DNA from: an uncultured Desulfuromonadales bacterium
GTDB taxonomy: Bacteria; Desulfobacterota; Desulfuromonadia; Desulfuromonadales; Geopsychrobacteraceae
Length of the DNA stretch: 11,395 bases
Direction: 5' to 3'
Assembly (NCBI GenBank): GCA_947259685.1
Contig: CAMYNC010000219.1
Location: 1 to 11,395, forward strand
Position numbers and translations under genes: made by a program. Below are positions 5,830 through 11,395 of the stretch, piece by piece (the first letter of the stretch is position 1; each line of letters starts with the position of its first letter). The notes beneath the pieces are model-generated. The model was not told the DNA's origin and made no database searches. It was given only the letters and a program-made list of their open reading frames with translations.

Positions 5830-6240
5830 ATGGCGAAAAAGCTGAAGGCCGTGGTGGTTGACGATCTGGATTTCTGCCGTGAACTGCTGACCGAAGTCCT
5901 GCAAATGCGGGGTTATGAGGTTGCCAGCTACGCTCAGGCGGAAGCAGTGCCCTTTTGTTCTGGCGAGGGAGGCCGTTGCAGGACGGATGCTGCCTGTGCC
6001 GACCTGCTATTGACCGATAACCGGATGCCTGGTCTGACCGGTTTGCAGATGCTGGAAAAACAACAGGCCAGAGGCTGTAAGCTCTGTCAGCGGCATCCGG
6101 CGTTGCTCTCCTCATGTCTGACGCACGAGGAGCTGAGCAAGGCCAACTCCCTCGGCTGTCAGGTGTTTGAAAAACCCTTTGATCTTGGTCGCTTGTCCGC
6201 CTGGCTCGATGCCTGCGAGCGCTCCATTCTATTCTCCTGA
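5830..6240 (+). CDS. Single-domain CheY-like response regulator, cysteine-rich
   Basis: Stand-alone receiver (REC) domain of 136 residues with no output domain. The acidic pocket is D11/D12, the phospho-acceptor is D63 in LLTDNRMPG, the switch Ser is S94 or S95, and the conserved Lys is K115 in FEKPFD, so it should be phosphorylatable. It is unusual in having nine cysteines: C16, C43, C50, C56, C83, C86, C96, C110 and C129. C43, C50 and C56 lie in an insertion between beta-2 and the phosphorylation strand, and C83xxC86 lies just before beta-4. I recall similar cysteine-rich receivers with the same TDNRMP and KGCK-type segments in other Desulfuromonadales, so this appears to be a variant family. 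The strong AGGAGGG ribosome site lies five bases before the ATG. No kinase is adjacent. The protein is monocistronic, with its own terminator. Confidence 0.92.
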   Translation: MAKKLKAVVVDDLDFCRELLTEVLQMRGYEVASYAQAEAVPFCSGEGGRCRTDAACADLLLTDNRMPGLTGLQMLEKQQARGCKLCQRHPALLSSCLTHEELSKANSLGCQVFEKPFDLGRLSAWLDACERSILFS

Positions 6241-6254
6241 GGGTTGTAAGCACC

Positions 6255-6290
6255 AAGCCCCCACAACGACATTGTGGGGGGCTTAGTTTT
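6255..6290 (+). terminator. Intrinsic terminator of the response regulator gene
   Basis: The stem AAGCCCCCACAA (6255-6266) pairs with TTGTGGGGGGCTT (6272-6284) with one extra G bulged, around the loop CGACA, followed by AGTTTT. It sits 15 bases after the stop, between two convergent genes. The opposite strand lacks a U-tract, so it mainly serves the + strand gene. Confidence 0.85.
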
Positions 6291-6308
6291 AGCAGGGGCA
6301 GGGACGGC

Positions 6309-6782
6309 TTAAGGGTAGAAGCCGGCGCCGACCAGTAGATCTGTGTAGCCGACCCGTTTGATGTAGGTGAACTTGTCGACCGGCTCACGAGAGTTCGGTT
6401 TCGGCCACATGTAGCTGATCCAGCCTTCGCCGTTTTTCTGGGCAATGTCAACAAACTCCTGAAAGATCATCTTCGGCTTATCTTTGTTTTTGTCGGCCAC
6501 ATAAAACAGCGGCCCCTTCTGGGTCAGCTGTGGAATGAATGGGTGGGCCAGCATATTCCCTTTCATGTCCATCAGGAACACATAAGAATCCTTCCAGACA
6601 AATTTCCCCTCAGGGTTGGCAACCTCGCGAATCCCGGCGTACCTGTCCTCAAGCAACATTTTAGCTGCCGCACCAGCCATTTCCATACATTCCCCACGGT
6701 TGGCAAACTCCTCGGCCAAGGCCACTCCGCCGAGCAGACTGGTGCTCAGCAGCAGGGTTAAAACGATGACCAGTTTCTTCAT
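6309..6782 (-). CDS. Secreted single-Cache-domain protein
   Basis: Periplasmic protein of 157 residues: a cleavable signal peptide (about 1-23, MKKL then a hydrophobic core and an A-L-A end) followed by one small Cache-type (sCache_2-like) sensor fold. Typical features are the FVWKDSYVFLMDMKGNMLAHP segment, written in parts: WKDSYVF, MDMKGNMLAHP, then GEGWISYMWPKP and the closing DLLVGAGFY. Cache domains bind small ligands, such as carboxylates or amino acids, and are normally part of chemoreceptors, kinases or cyclases. This one has no membrane helix after the signal and no output domain. The ATG at 6782 is chosen because it begins the signal peptide. Longer starts at 6830 (ATG) or 6890 (TTG) would put 16-36 extra residues before it. 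The ribosome site is weak in all cases. The gene stands alone, converging on the response regulator. A ligand-binding partner for another signalling protein is possible but inferred. Confidence 0.87.
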   Translation of the reverse strand: MKKLVIVLTLLLSTSLLGGVALAEEFANRGECMEMAGAAAKMLLEDRYAGIREVANPEGKFVWKDSYVFLMDMKGNMLAHPFIPQLTQKGPLFYVADKNKDKPKMIFQEFVDIAQKNGEGWISYMWPKPNSREPVDKFTYIKRVGYTDLLVGAGFYP

Positions 6783-6854
6783 CTTGCTGGCAGGGAATTC
6801 TCCAGTCGCAGGGGCACAGATAGGCAGCATGCTGTGGTTAGCAAGTTGAAAATA

Positions 6855-6872
6855 TTGAAGTAAAAACTTCAA
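6855..6872. promoter_or_regulatory. Operator-like inverted repeat upstream of the Cache gene
   Basis: TTGAAGT (6855-6861) and ACTTCAA (6866-6872) form a perfect 7-bp inverted repeat around AAAA, 73 bases upstream of the Cache gene start on the minus strand, in an AT-rich stretch. It may be a regulator binding site or a short hairpin. No convincing -35/-10 pair is placed around it. Confidence 0.35.
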
Positions 6873-6940
6873 GATTCCATGTCGAGACAAGTTATAACGG
6901 TGTTCTAAATATATCTGATGGGCAGGTATATTTCCAGTGG

Positions 6941-6983
6941 AAAATGTAATCGGCCAGCGGCAAGGGCATGGCTTTGCTGGCCG
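6941..6983 (-). terminator. Probable terminator of the ubiD-DUF3024 operon
   Basis: On the minus strand, CGGCCAGC (6983-6976) pairs perfectly with GCTGGCCG (6958-6951), and the hairpin is followed by ATTACATTTT (6950-6941). It lies 10 bases past the DUF3024 stop. The U-tract is interrupted and the loop is long (17 bases), so termination strength is uncertain. Confidence 0.5.
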
Positions 6984-6992
6984 GCGATGGGT

Positions 6993-7328
6993 TCAATGGT
7001 GCCAGAAATGGTTCATCGGATCCTGCTTGAGGGCCGTCAGCAACTTGCTGAGATCAAGGGTCGGATTGACATTCATGTAAAGCTGCCAGCGTTCCCCGTT
7101 TTGAAAATGCAAGGTCCACTGGTTCAGCTCCGGGCTGTAGCGCAGCTGGGCAAGGGGCAGTCGGCCGGCGGTGGGGTGCAGCTCAAACAGGTTGGCCTGC
7201 CGACCTTCCAGAAGATAACGGACCCGCCGTGGTTGCTGCAGATCGGCCGCCAGTTCGCTGCAAAAGTTATCGAGCAGCCTTTGCGCCTGTTTTTTCTGAA
7301 ATTCTGGGAGACTCATCAGGGCGGACAT
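6993..7328 (-). CDS. DUF3024-type small protein
   Basis: Cytoplasmic protein of about 111 residues whose layout matches DUF3024 as I recall it. A helical N-terminus (EFQKKQAQRLLDNFCSEL) is followed by an arginine/tyrosine-containing strand region (VRYLLEG, LFELHPT), then LRYSPELNQWTLHF and GERWQLYM, and it ends in LLTALKQDPMNHFWHH, the family's D-P-x-x-x-F-W ending. The function of the family is not established. The start is the ATG at 7328, preceded by AGAAAG. A TTG start at 7367 would add 13 residues and has no ribosome site, and ATG 7316 would give 107 residues. It lies 47 bases downstream of ubiD on the same strand, so it is probably cotranscribed, followed by a hairpin terminator. Confidence 0.8.
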   Translation of the reverse strand: MSALMSLPEFQKKQAQRLLDNFCSELAADLQQPRRVRYLLEGRQANLFELHPTAGRLPLAQLRYSPELNQWTLHFQNGERWQLYMNVNPTLDLSKLLTALKQDPMNHFWHH

Positions 7329-7375
7329 CTTTCTCGCACGGGCAGAGGCGAAAATTTGCGAGTGCAACCAAGTAA

Positions 7376-9217
7376 CTAAATGATGCCGTACAACGGGCCG
7401 CCCTTTGCGCCCAGGGCATCCACCTGTTTTTCAATCTGCGGATCGTCGATCAACGGCGGAGCATGGTGTGGTTTGCAGCGGGCATCTATCACCAGACTAC
7501 CACTGCAGCCCCAGTGTTTGGCAACAATCCTGCTGCCGATACCATAAATATCGGCTGCCGGGTTGCTGCGGGTAAAGACCGCCCACAGCCAATTGTTCAA
7601 GGCGGCAGCACAGAAAGCACTGTCATCGACTACCAGAATCAGCGGAAAGGCGTTGATTGGCGCTTTCGCTGAATACTTTTTGCAGAAACGCAGCAGGTCG
7701 GGATCTTCTCCTGGCTGATATTTACTGCAGTTCGGCCCTTCAATCAGCAGGACTCCCGGCAGGGCGAGCTGCGGATTTTTGTAGCCACGCGGCAGACTCA
7801 ATTCAGCAGGTCGCTCGGTGGGCAATTCGCGCCGCTGCGGCCCGGCAGCGGCCAGCACGACCTTGGAGCCCTGATTCAGGCCGTGACCGGAATAGTCGAG
7901 GGTATCGATGGTGGTACAGGTCTGGAAGTGCAGGTCGCGCCGCCAGTCGATCCGTTCGAGAAGGTGCTGGAAAAAAGCCGGGATGTCGTGGATGTCGAGG
8001 CGCGGATTATCATTTTCCGCAGCAATCAATAGATATTTCGCCAGCGACAGCTGCCCCTGGCCGAGTACCGCATTGGCCTGGGTCAGGATCTCCTGCGGTT
8101 GGTTCAGCTCGTTATACGGGGTGTAACGCTCGCTGCCGATCGCCAGCAGCAGCGGATGAACACCAGCGGCATCGACGGCATGCACCGCCTTGATGCCGGG
8201 GAGCACATCGGGGATCAAGGCGCCGGTCAGCTCATGGATAAATGCCCCGAAACTGGTATCTTCCTGCGGCGGACGGCCGACGGTGGTGAACAGCCAGATC
8301 GGCTCCGGGCGATGAAAGACGGTATCGACCTGCAGTAGCGGAAAATCGTGCGCCAAGCTGTAATAGCCGAGGTGATCGCCGAAGGGGCCTTCCGGTTTCT
8401 GCCGGGTCGGGTCGATCGTGCCGCTGATAACAAAATCGGCCTCGGCCGGCATCGGCAGCTGTCCGGGGAATTGGACCATGGGAATCCGGTGGCCGGCCAG
8501 TAGCCCGGCGAAGGCCAGTTCCGGCATCCCTTCCGGCAGCGGCATCACCGCCGCAACGCTCAGACTGGGTGGACCGCCGACAAAAATATTGACCCGAAAT
8601 GGCTTGCCCTGCTGCAGCGCTTCCTGGTGATGGACCCCGATACCGCGGTGAATCTGGTAGTGCAGGCCGATTTCTTTATCCTGCAGATAGTCGTTGCCAG
8701 AGAGCTGCACCCGGTACATCCCCAGGTTGGAATGACGCAGACCCGGCTTTATGCTGCTTTCCGAATAGACCTGCGGCAGGGTGACAAAAGCGCCGCCGTC
8801 ATCCGGCCAGCTTTTCAGCTGCGGCAGTTTGCTGATGCTGGTGCGGCGCTCTAAAATCGGCCCGCTGTCGATTTTTTTCGGCAGCAGGTTCCAGGCTGCC
8901 TGCGGGGCTTTAAGGGCTGCCAGCGGTTCTTTAAGCAAACTCTTCGGGTCGAGCTTCAGTTTGACCAGGGTTTCCACCTGGCCCAGGGTGTCACGAAACA
9001 GGTAACGGGTTCGCTCCAATGTGCCGTAGAGATTGCCCAGCGCGGGAAAGCGGCAATCTCTAAGGTTGGTAAAAAGGATCGCCGGCCCCTCGGCTTGATA
9101 GACGCGGCGCTGGATGGCGCCGGCCAGCAGGTTCGAGTCGATCTGTTGGTCGATGCGGATCAGCTGGTTCGATTCTTCCAGGTCGGCGACGGTTTCCCTC
9201 AGGTTGCGGTAGCCCAT
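7376..9217 (-). CDS. ubiD: UbiD-family prenyl-FMN-dependent decarboxylase, long form (probable menaquinone pathway)
   Basis: Decarboxylase of 613 residues. UbiD enzymes use prenylated FMN, supplied by UbiX, to remove a carboxyl group from aromatic or unsaturated acids in quinone synthesis. Family motifs visible: NLGMYRVQ with R169, the ADFVISG segment (260-266) and EGPFGDHLGYYS (276-287), which supplies E276 and D281 and so completes the R-E-(D/E) catalytic set. E. coli UbiD has about 500 residues. The roughly 600-residue form, with an extra N-terminal stretch and C-terminal tail, is what I associate with the menaquinone-biosynthesis decarboxylases (MqnL-like, futalosine route) of epsilon- and deltaproteobacteria. 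That would suit a menaquinone-respiring host but is inferred from length. The ATG is preceded by GAGGGA at good spacing, with a promoter about 40 bases further upstream. It leads a two-gene unit with DUF3024. No ubiX is in the window. Confidence 0.92.
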   Translation of the reverse strand: MGYRNLRETVADLEESNQLIRIDQQIDSNLLAGAIQRRVYQAEGPAILFTNLRDCRFPALGNLYGTLERTRYLFRDTLGQVETLVKLKLDPKSLLKEPLAALKAPQAAWNLLPKKIDSGPILERRTSISKLPQLKSWPDDGGAFVTLPQVYSESSIKPGLRHSNLGMYRVQLSGNDYLQDKEIGLHYQIHRGIGVHHQEALQQGKPFRVNIFVGGPPSLSVAAVMPLPEGMPELAFAGLLAGHRIPMVQFPGQLPMPAEADFVISGTIDPTRQKPEGPFGDHLGYYSLAHDFPLLQVDTVFHRPEPIWLFTTVGRPPQEDTSFGAFIHELTGALIPDVLPGIKAVHAVDAAGVHPLLLAIGSERYTPYNELNQPQEILTQANAVLGQGQLSLAKYLLIAAENDNPRLDIHDIPAFFQHLLERIDWRRDLHFQTCTTIDTLDYSGHGLNQGSKVVLAAAGPQRRELPTERPAELSLPRGYKNPQLALPGVLLIEGPNCSKYQPGEDPDLLRFCKKYSAKAPINAFPLILVVDDSAFCAAALNNWLWAVFTRSNPAADIYGIGSRIVAKHWGCSGSLVIDARCKPHHAPPLIDDPQIEKQVDALGAKGGPLYGII

Positions 9218-9254
9218 AATTCCCTCGTTCCGAGTCGTTTAGGTGAAGTCCAAG

Positions 9255-9283
9255 GTTATACTCCAGCAGCCGGCCTAAGGCAA
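9255..9283 (-). promoter_or_regulatory. Sigma70-type promoter of ubiD
   Basis: On the minus strand, TTGCCT (9283-9278) is followed by a 17-base spacer and TATAAC (9260-9255). The predicted start of transcription is about 30 bases before the ubiD ATG at 9217, leaving a short leader with the ribosome site. Confidence 0.6.
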
Positions 9284-9359
9284 TCTTCAGCAGGTCAAAA
9301 ATCCTCAGCCGGTTTTGCCGGAAGCACTAAAGCCGATGTCTGCAGGCATGCTTTGCCGC

Positions 9360-9370
9360 GCTATACTTAA
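9360..9370 (+). promoter_or_regulatory. RpoS-like extended -10 element
   Basis: GCTATACTTAA matches in full the extended -10 pattern described for sigmaS promoters in E. coli (K-CTAYRCT-TAA). No sigma70 -35 hexamer lies 16-18 bases upstream. It ends 36 bases before the ATG of the 64-residue gene. Use of RpoS in this host is an inference. Confidence 0.45.
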
Positions 9371-9406
9371 TGAGGAAGAAATCAACCCACGCAACAGGAG
9401 GTCAGA

Positions 9407-9601
9407 ATGATCAAAGTGAAAACTTTCGGTGAGCCGCTGGAGCCCTTTCGGGCCCGCAAAGAACTGGACGAGTTGGATACCCGGGTGAACGATTTTATTG
9501 AGAAAAACCGCATTAAAAAGGTGATATCGGTCAGTGATAGCACCACCCATGAGGAGGGGAGCACCATCGGCTTGATCCGGGTGTTGGTTTACGAAGAGTG
9601 A
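9407..9601 (+). CDS. Small conserved-looking protein resembling the Cse60 family
   Basis: Protein of 64 residues beginning MIKVKTFGEP, with an acidic helical middle containing ELDELDTRVNDFIEKN, then IKKVISVSDS and a final strand GLIRVLVYEE. This beta-helix-beta-beta layout (short strand, DLxxxVNDFL-type helix, two closing strands) resembles the Cse60 sporulation-protein family, but the match is by eye and remote. No cysteines, signal peptide or membrane segment. The start is secure: AGGAGG (9396-9401) five bases before the ATG. It lies 80 bases upstream of the acetolactate synthase gene on the same strand and is divergent from ubiD. Its function is unknown; if the RpoS-like promoter is real it may be a stress or stationary-phase protein. 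Confidence 0.78.
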   Translation: MIKVKTFGEPLEPFRARKELDELDTRVNDFIEKNRIKKVISVSDSTTHEEGSTIGLIRVLVYEE

Positions 9602-9648
9602 TATTTGCTCTTCGCTTGTCGTTTTCTTGGTGGGAGGGCTGAAGAGCA
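9592..9648 (+). promoter_or_regulatory. Mutually exclusive hairpins between the small gene and the synthase
   Basis: CTCTTCG (9608-9614) can pair with CGAAGAG (9592-9598) across a nine-base loop. The overlapping TGCTCTTC (9606-9613) can instead pair with GAAGAGCA (9641-9648) across a 27-base loop. The first hairpin includes the stop codon of the small gene and is followed by a weak T-rich stretch, CGTTTTCTT. The arrangement could attenuate or couple expression of the two genes; chance is not excluded. Confidence 0.3.
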
Positions 9649-9681
9649 GAGTATTGTTCGCAACCGAGGAAGGTTCAGAAT

Positions 9682-11328
9682 ATGAATGCATCCGATTTGT
9701 TCGTCAAAGCCTTGGAGAACGAAGGCGTCGAAGTCATTTACGGCGTGCCGGGGGAAGAGAACCTTGATTTTCTCGAAGCTCTGCGCAAGTCAGCCATAAA
9801 ACTGATCCTGACCCGCCATGAGCAGGGCGCTGCCTTTATGGCCGCTACCTATGGCCGCCTGACCGGCAAGGCCGGCGTCTGCCTGGCAACCCTCGGCCCC
9901 GGTGCCACCAACCTGGTCACCGGGGCCGCCTATGGCCAACTCGGTGCTTTCCCGATGCTGCTGATTACCGGGCAGAAGCCGATCAAATCGAGCAAACAGG
10001 GGCAGTTCCAGATTGTCGATGTGGTGCGGATGATGGGGCCGCTGACCAAATACACCCGGCAGATCGTCAACGTCAACCTGATTCCCTCGATGGTTCGCGA
10101 GGCCTTCCGTCTGGCCCAGGAAGAGCGCCCCGGCGCGGTGCACCTGGAACTACCGGAGGATATCGCCGCCGAGCTGGTCGATGAGAACACGGCACCGGTC
10201 TTCGACATCAGCCATACCCACCGCCCTAAAGCGGGCGACAAAGTGATCACTGAGGCAGCGCAGATGATCAAGCTAACCAAGTATCCATTGCTGCTGGTCG
10301 GCGCCGGCGCCAACCGCAAGCGGGTGCGCAGCGCTCTGGGAAATTTTGTTCGGGATTCCGGCATCTACTTTTTCTCCACCCAGATGGGCAAGGGGTTGAT
10401 CGACGAGCACAACCCGCAGTGTCTGGGAACCGCAGCACTCTCGAGCGATGACTATATCCATTGCGCCATCGATCGGGCCGATTTGGTGATTAATGTCGGC
10501 CACGACGTGGTCGAGAAACCCCCATTCTTTATGGAGCATGATGGCAAAAAGGTGATCCACATCAACTTCAGCTCGGCGGTGGTCGATAACGTCTATTTCC
10601 CGCAGCATGAGGTGGTCGGCGATATCGCCGAGAGTATCAACTGCTTAACTCGCATGGTCGGCAAGTTGGATCAGGAATGTGACTATTTCCGGCGGGTCAG
10701 GGAGCATCTCTGTGAACATCTCCAGGAAAACACCGCAAACTCCGGTTTTCCGCTCAAGCCGCAACGGCTGGTGGCCGATGTGCGCAAGGTGATGCCGGAT
10801 GACGGGGTGATCGCCCTCGACAACGGGGTCTACAAGATCTGGTTCGCCCGCAACTACCTGGCCGTAGAGCCCAACACCGTACTGCTCGATAATGCCCTGG
10901 CGACCATGGGGGCCGGGCTGCCTTCGGCGATGGAGGTTGCCAGACTCTGGCCGCAGCGGCGGGTGCTGGCGATCAACGGCGACGGCGGTTTCATGATGAA
11001 TTGTCAGGAGCTGGAGACCGCAGTGCGTCTGAACCTCAACCTTGTGGTACTGGTCCTTAACGATTCCTCCTACGGCATGATCCGCTGGAAACAGTACGGC
11101 ATGGGCTACCCCGATTTCGGCCTGGAATTCAGCAACCCCGATTTCGTCCAGTTTGCCGAGAGCTTCGGCGCCAAGGGGCACCGGGTGACCGCCAGCGAGC
11201 AGTTCGCGCCACTGCTGGAGAGCTGTTTTACTACCGGCGGAGTGCAGCTGATCGATTTGCCGGTCGATTACAGCGAGAACAACCGGGTGCTGATCGACGA
11301 ACTGAAGGAAAAGGTCTGTCTGTTATGA
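9682..11328 (+). CDS. ThDP-dependent enzyme, acetolactate synthase large-subunit-like
   Basis: Cytoplasmic thiamine-diphosphate enzyme of 548 residues with the three-domain layout of acetohydroxyacid synthase/pyruvate oxidase enzymes. The N-terminal PYR domain has the catalytic glutamate E47 in RHEQGAAFMA. The central domain carries LLLVGAGANRKR (about 203-214). The C-terminal PP domain has the ThDP/Mg signature starting with GDGGF at about 434 and ending with LNDSSYGM (N460, D461). The length and the GVPGEENLDFLEAL start fit the single-subunit, catabolic-like AlsS/BudB-related group rather than IlvB with a regulatory partner, and no ilvN-like gene is adjacent. Conversion of two pyruvates to acetolactate is the likely reaction, but related enzymes (oxalyl-CoA decarboxylase, glyoxylate carboligase, sulfoacetaldehyde acetyltransferase) share the fold. 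GAGGAAGG (9666-9673) precedes the ATG. Its stop overlaps the start of the next gene (ATGA), indicating coupling to a probable aldehyde dehydrogenase. Confidence 0.88.
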   Translation: MNASDLFVKALENEGVEVIYGVPGEENLDFLEALRKSAIKLILTRHEQGAAFMAATYGRLTGKAGVCLATLGPGATNLVTGAAYGQLGAFPMLLITGQKPIKSSKQGQFQIVDVVRMMGPLTKYTRQIVNVNLIPSMVREAFRLAQEERPGAVHLELPEDIAAELVDENTAPVFDISHTHRPKAGDKVITEAAQMIKLTKYPLLLVGAGANRKRVRSALGNFVRDSGIYFFSTQMGKGLIDEHNPQCLGTAALSSDDYIHCAIDRADLVINVGHDVVEKPPFFMEHDGKKVIHINFSSAVVDNVYFPQHEVVGDIAESINCLTRMVGKLDQECDYFRRVREHLCEHLQENTANSGFPLKPQRLVADVRKVMPDDGVIALDNGVYKIWFARNYLAVEPNTVLLDNALATMGAGLPSAMEVARLWPQRRVLAINGDGGFMMNCQELETAVRLNLNLVVLVLNDSSYGMIRWKQYGMGYPDFGLEFSNPDFVQFAESFGAKGHRVTASEQFAPLLESCFTTGGVQLIDLPVDYSENNRVLIDELKEKVCLL

Positions 11329-11395
11329 CAACTAAAGTGCAGAAAACGTCGAAAAATCTCCAAGTAATCTCTCCCTACAATGGCAGTTTGATCCG
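11325..11395 (+). CDS. Probable aldehyde dehydrogenase (3' partial, first 23 codons)
   Basis: ATG at 11325 overlaps the synthase stop by four bases (ATGA), and the frame stays open to the window edge. The visible peptide has a basic, polar start followed by LQVISPYNGSLI, which resembles the first strand and N-P-x-x-G turn at the start of NAD(P)-dependent aldehyde dehydrogenases. I also recall a ThDP enzyme of this type being paired with an aldehyde dehydrogenase in related genomes. No catalytic residue is inside the window, so the call rests on a short match and context. The ribosome site would be AAGGAAAAGG inside the synthase end. Confidence 0.55.
   Translation, partial: MTTKVQKTSKNLQVISPYNGSLI

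Noticed and set aside
5666..6454. Minus-strand open frame of 262 codons across the response regulator
   Set aside because: It overlaps three well-supported genes and a terminator, and its Arg/Ser/Pro-rich product shows no domain.
6783..6890. Longer starts for the Cache protein (ATG 6830, TTG 6890)
   Set aside because: They would place 16-36 residues before a clear signal peptide, and they have no better ribosome site.
7657..8193. Plus-strand open frame of 178 codons inside ubiD
   Set aside because: It is antisense to a fully supported UbiD gene, has low-complexity Arg/Ala/Ser composition and no ribosome site.

Overview
The window most likely comes from a Gram-negative anaerobe of the Desulfuromonadales/Geobacterales type (Desulfuromonadota). 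This is an inference from gene content. The indicators are a membrane-anchored tetraheme cytochrome c next to a four-cluster Fe-S protein and an NrfD-type quinone subunit, a long UbiD-type decarboxylase of the kind seen with futalosine-pathway menaquinone synthesis, a cysteine-rich receiver protein of a type I recall from these bacteria, and fairly GC-rich codon use. No rRNA, tRNA, CRISPR array, prophage or complete insertion sequence is visible.

Region 1 (1-4280, + strand) is respiratory. A 5'-truncated NrfD/DsrP/HmcC-like membrane protein is followed by a 734-base low-GC gap. A second, complete module follows: tetraheme cytochrome c, Tat-exported [4Fe-4S] protein and a second NrfD-like protein. 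It has the architecture of a quinol:periplasm electron-transfer complex (compare Qrc, ActABC-type and Geobacter Cbc4/CbcSTU complexes). The gap holds a good sigma70-type promoter with an operator-like inverted repeat, several hairpins and a doubtful 55-codon minus-strand frame. The module ends in a 28-bp nested double terminator.

Region 2 (4281-6290, + strand) holds a tightly packed trio: an isochorismatase-family hydrolase, a DksA/TraR-type zinc-finger protein and a YdcZ-family membrane protein. Its own promoter precedes it. A single-domain, cysteine-rich response regulator follows with its own terminator.

Region 3 (6309-9283, - strand) holds a secreted single-Cache-domain protein and, upstream of it, a ubiD-DUF3024 gene pair. 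The pair has a clear promoter (9255-9283) and a probable terminator (6941-6983).

Region 4 (9360-11395, + strand) runs divergently from ubiD. It holds a 64-residue protein resembling Cse60, a ThDP-dependent acetolactate synthase-like enzyme, and the first 23 codons of a probable aldehyde dehydrogenase that overlaps the synthase by four bases.

The main loose ends are the ambiguous start of the second NrfD gene (a TTG start or a small frameshift or insertion), the unexplained 1061-1794 gap, the cysteine-rich receiver, an RpoS-like -10 element upstream of the small gene, and alternative hairpins between the small gene and the synthase.
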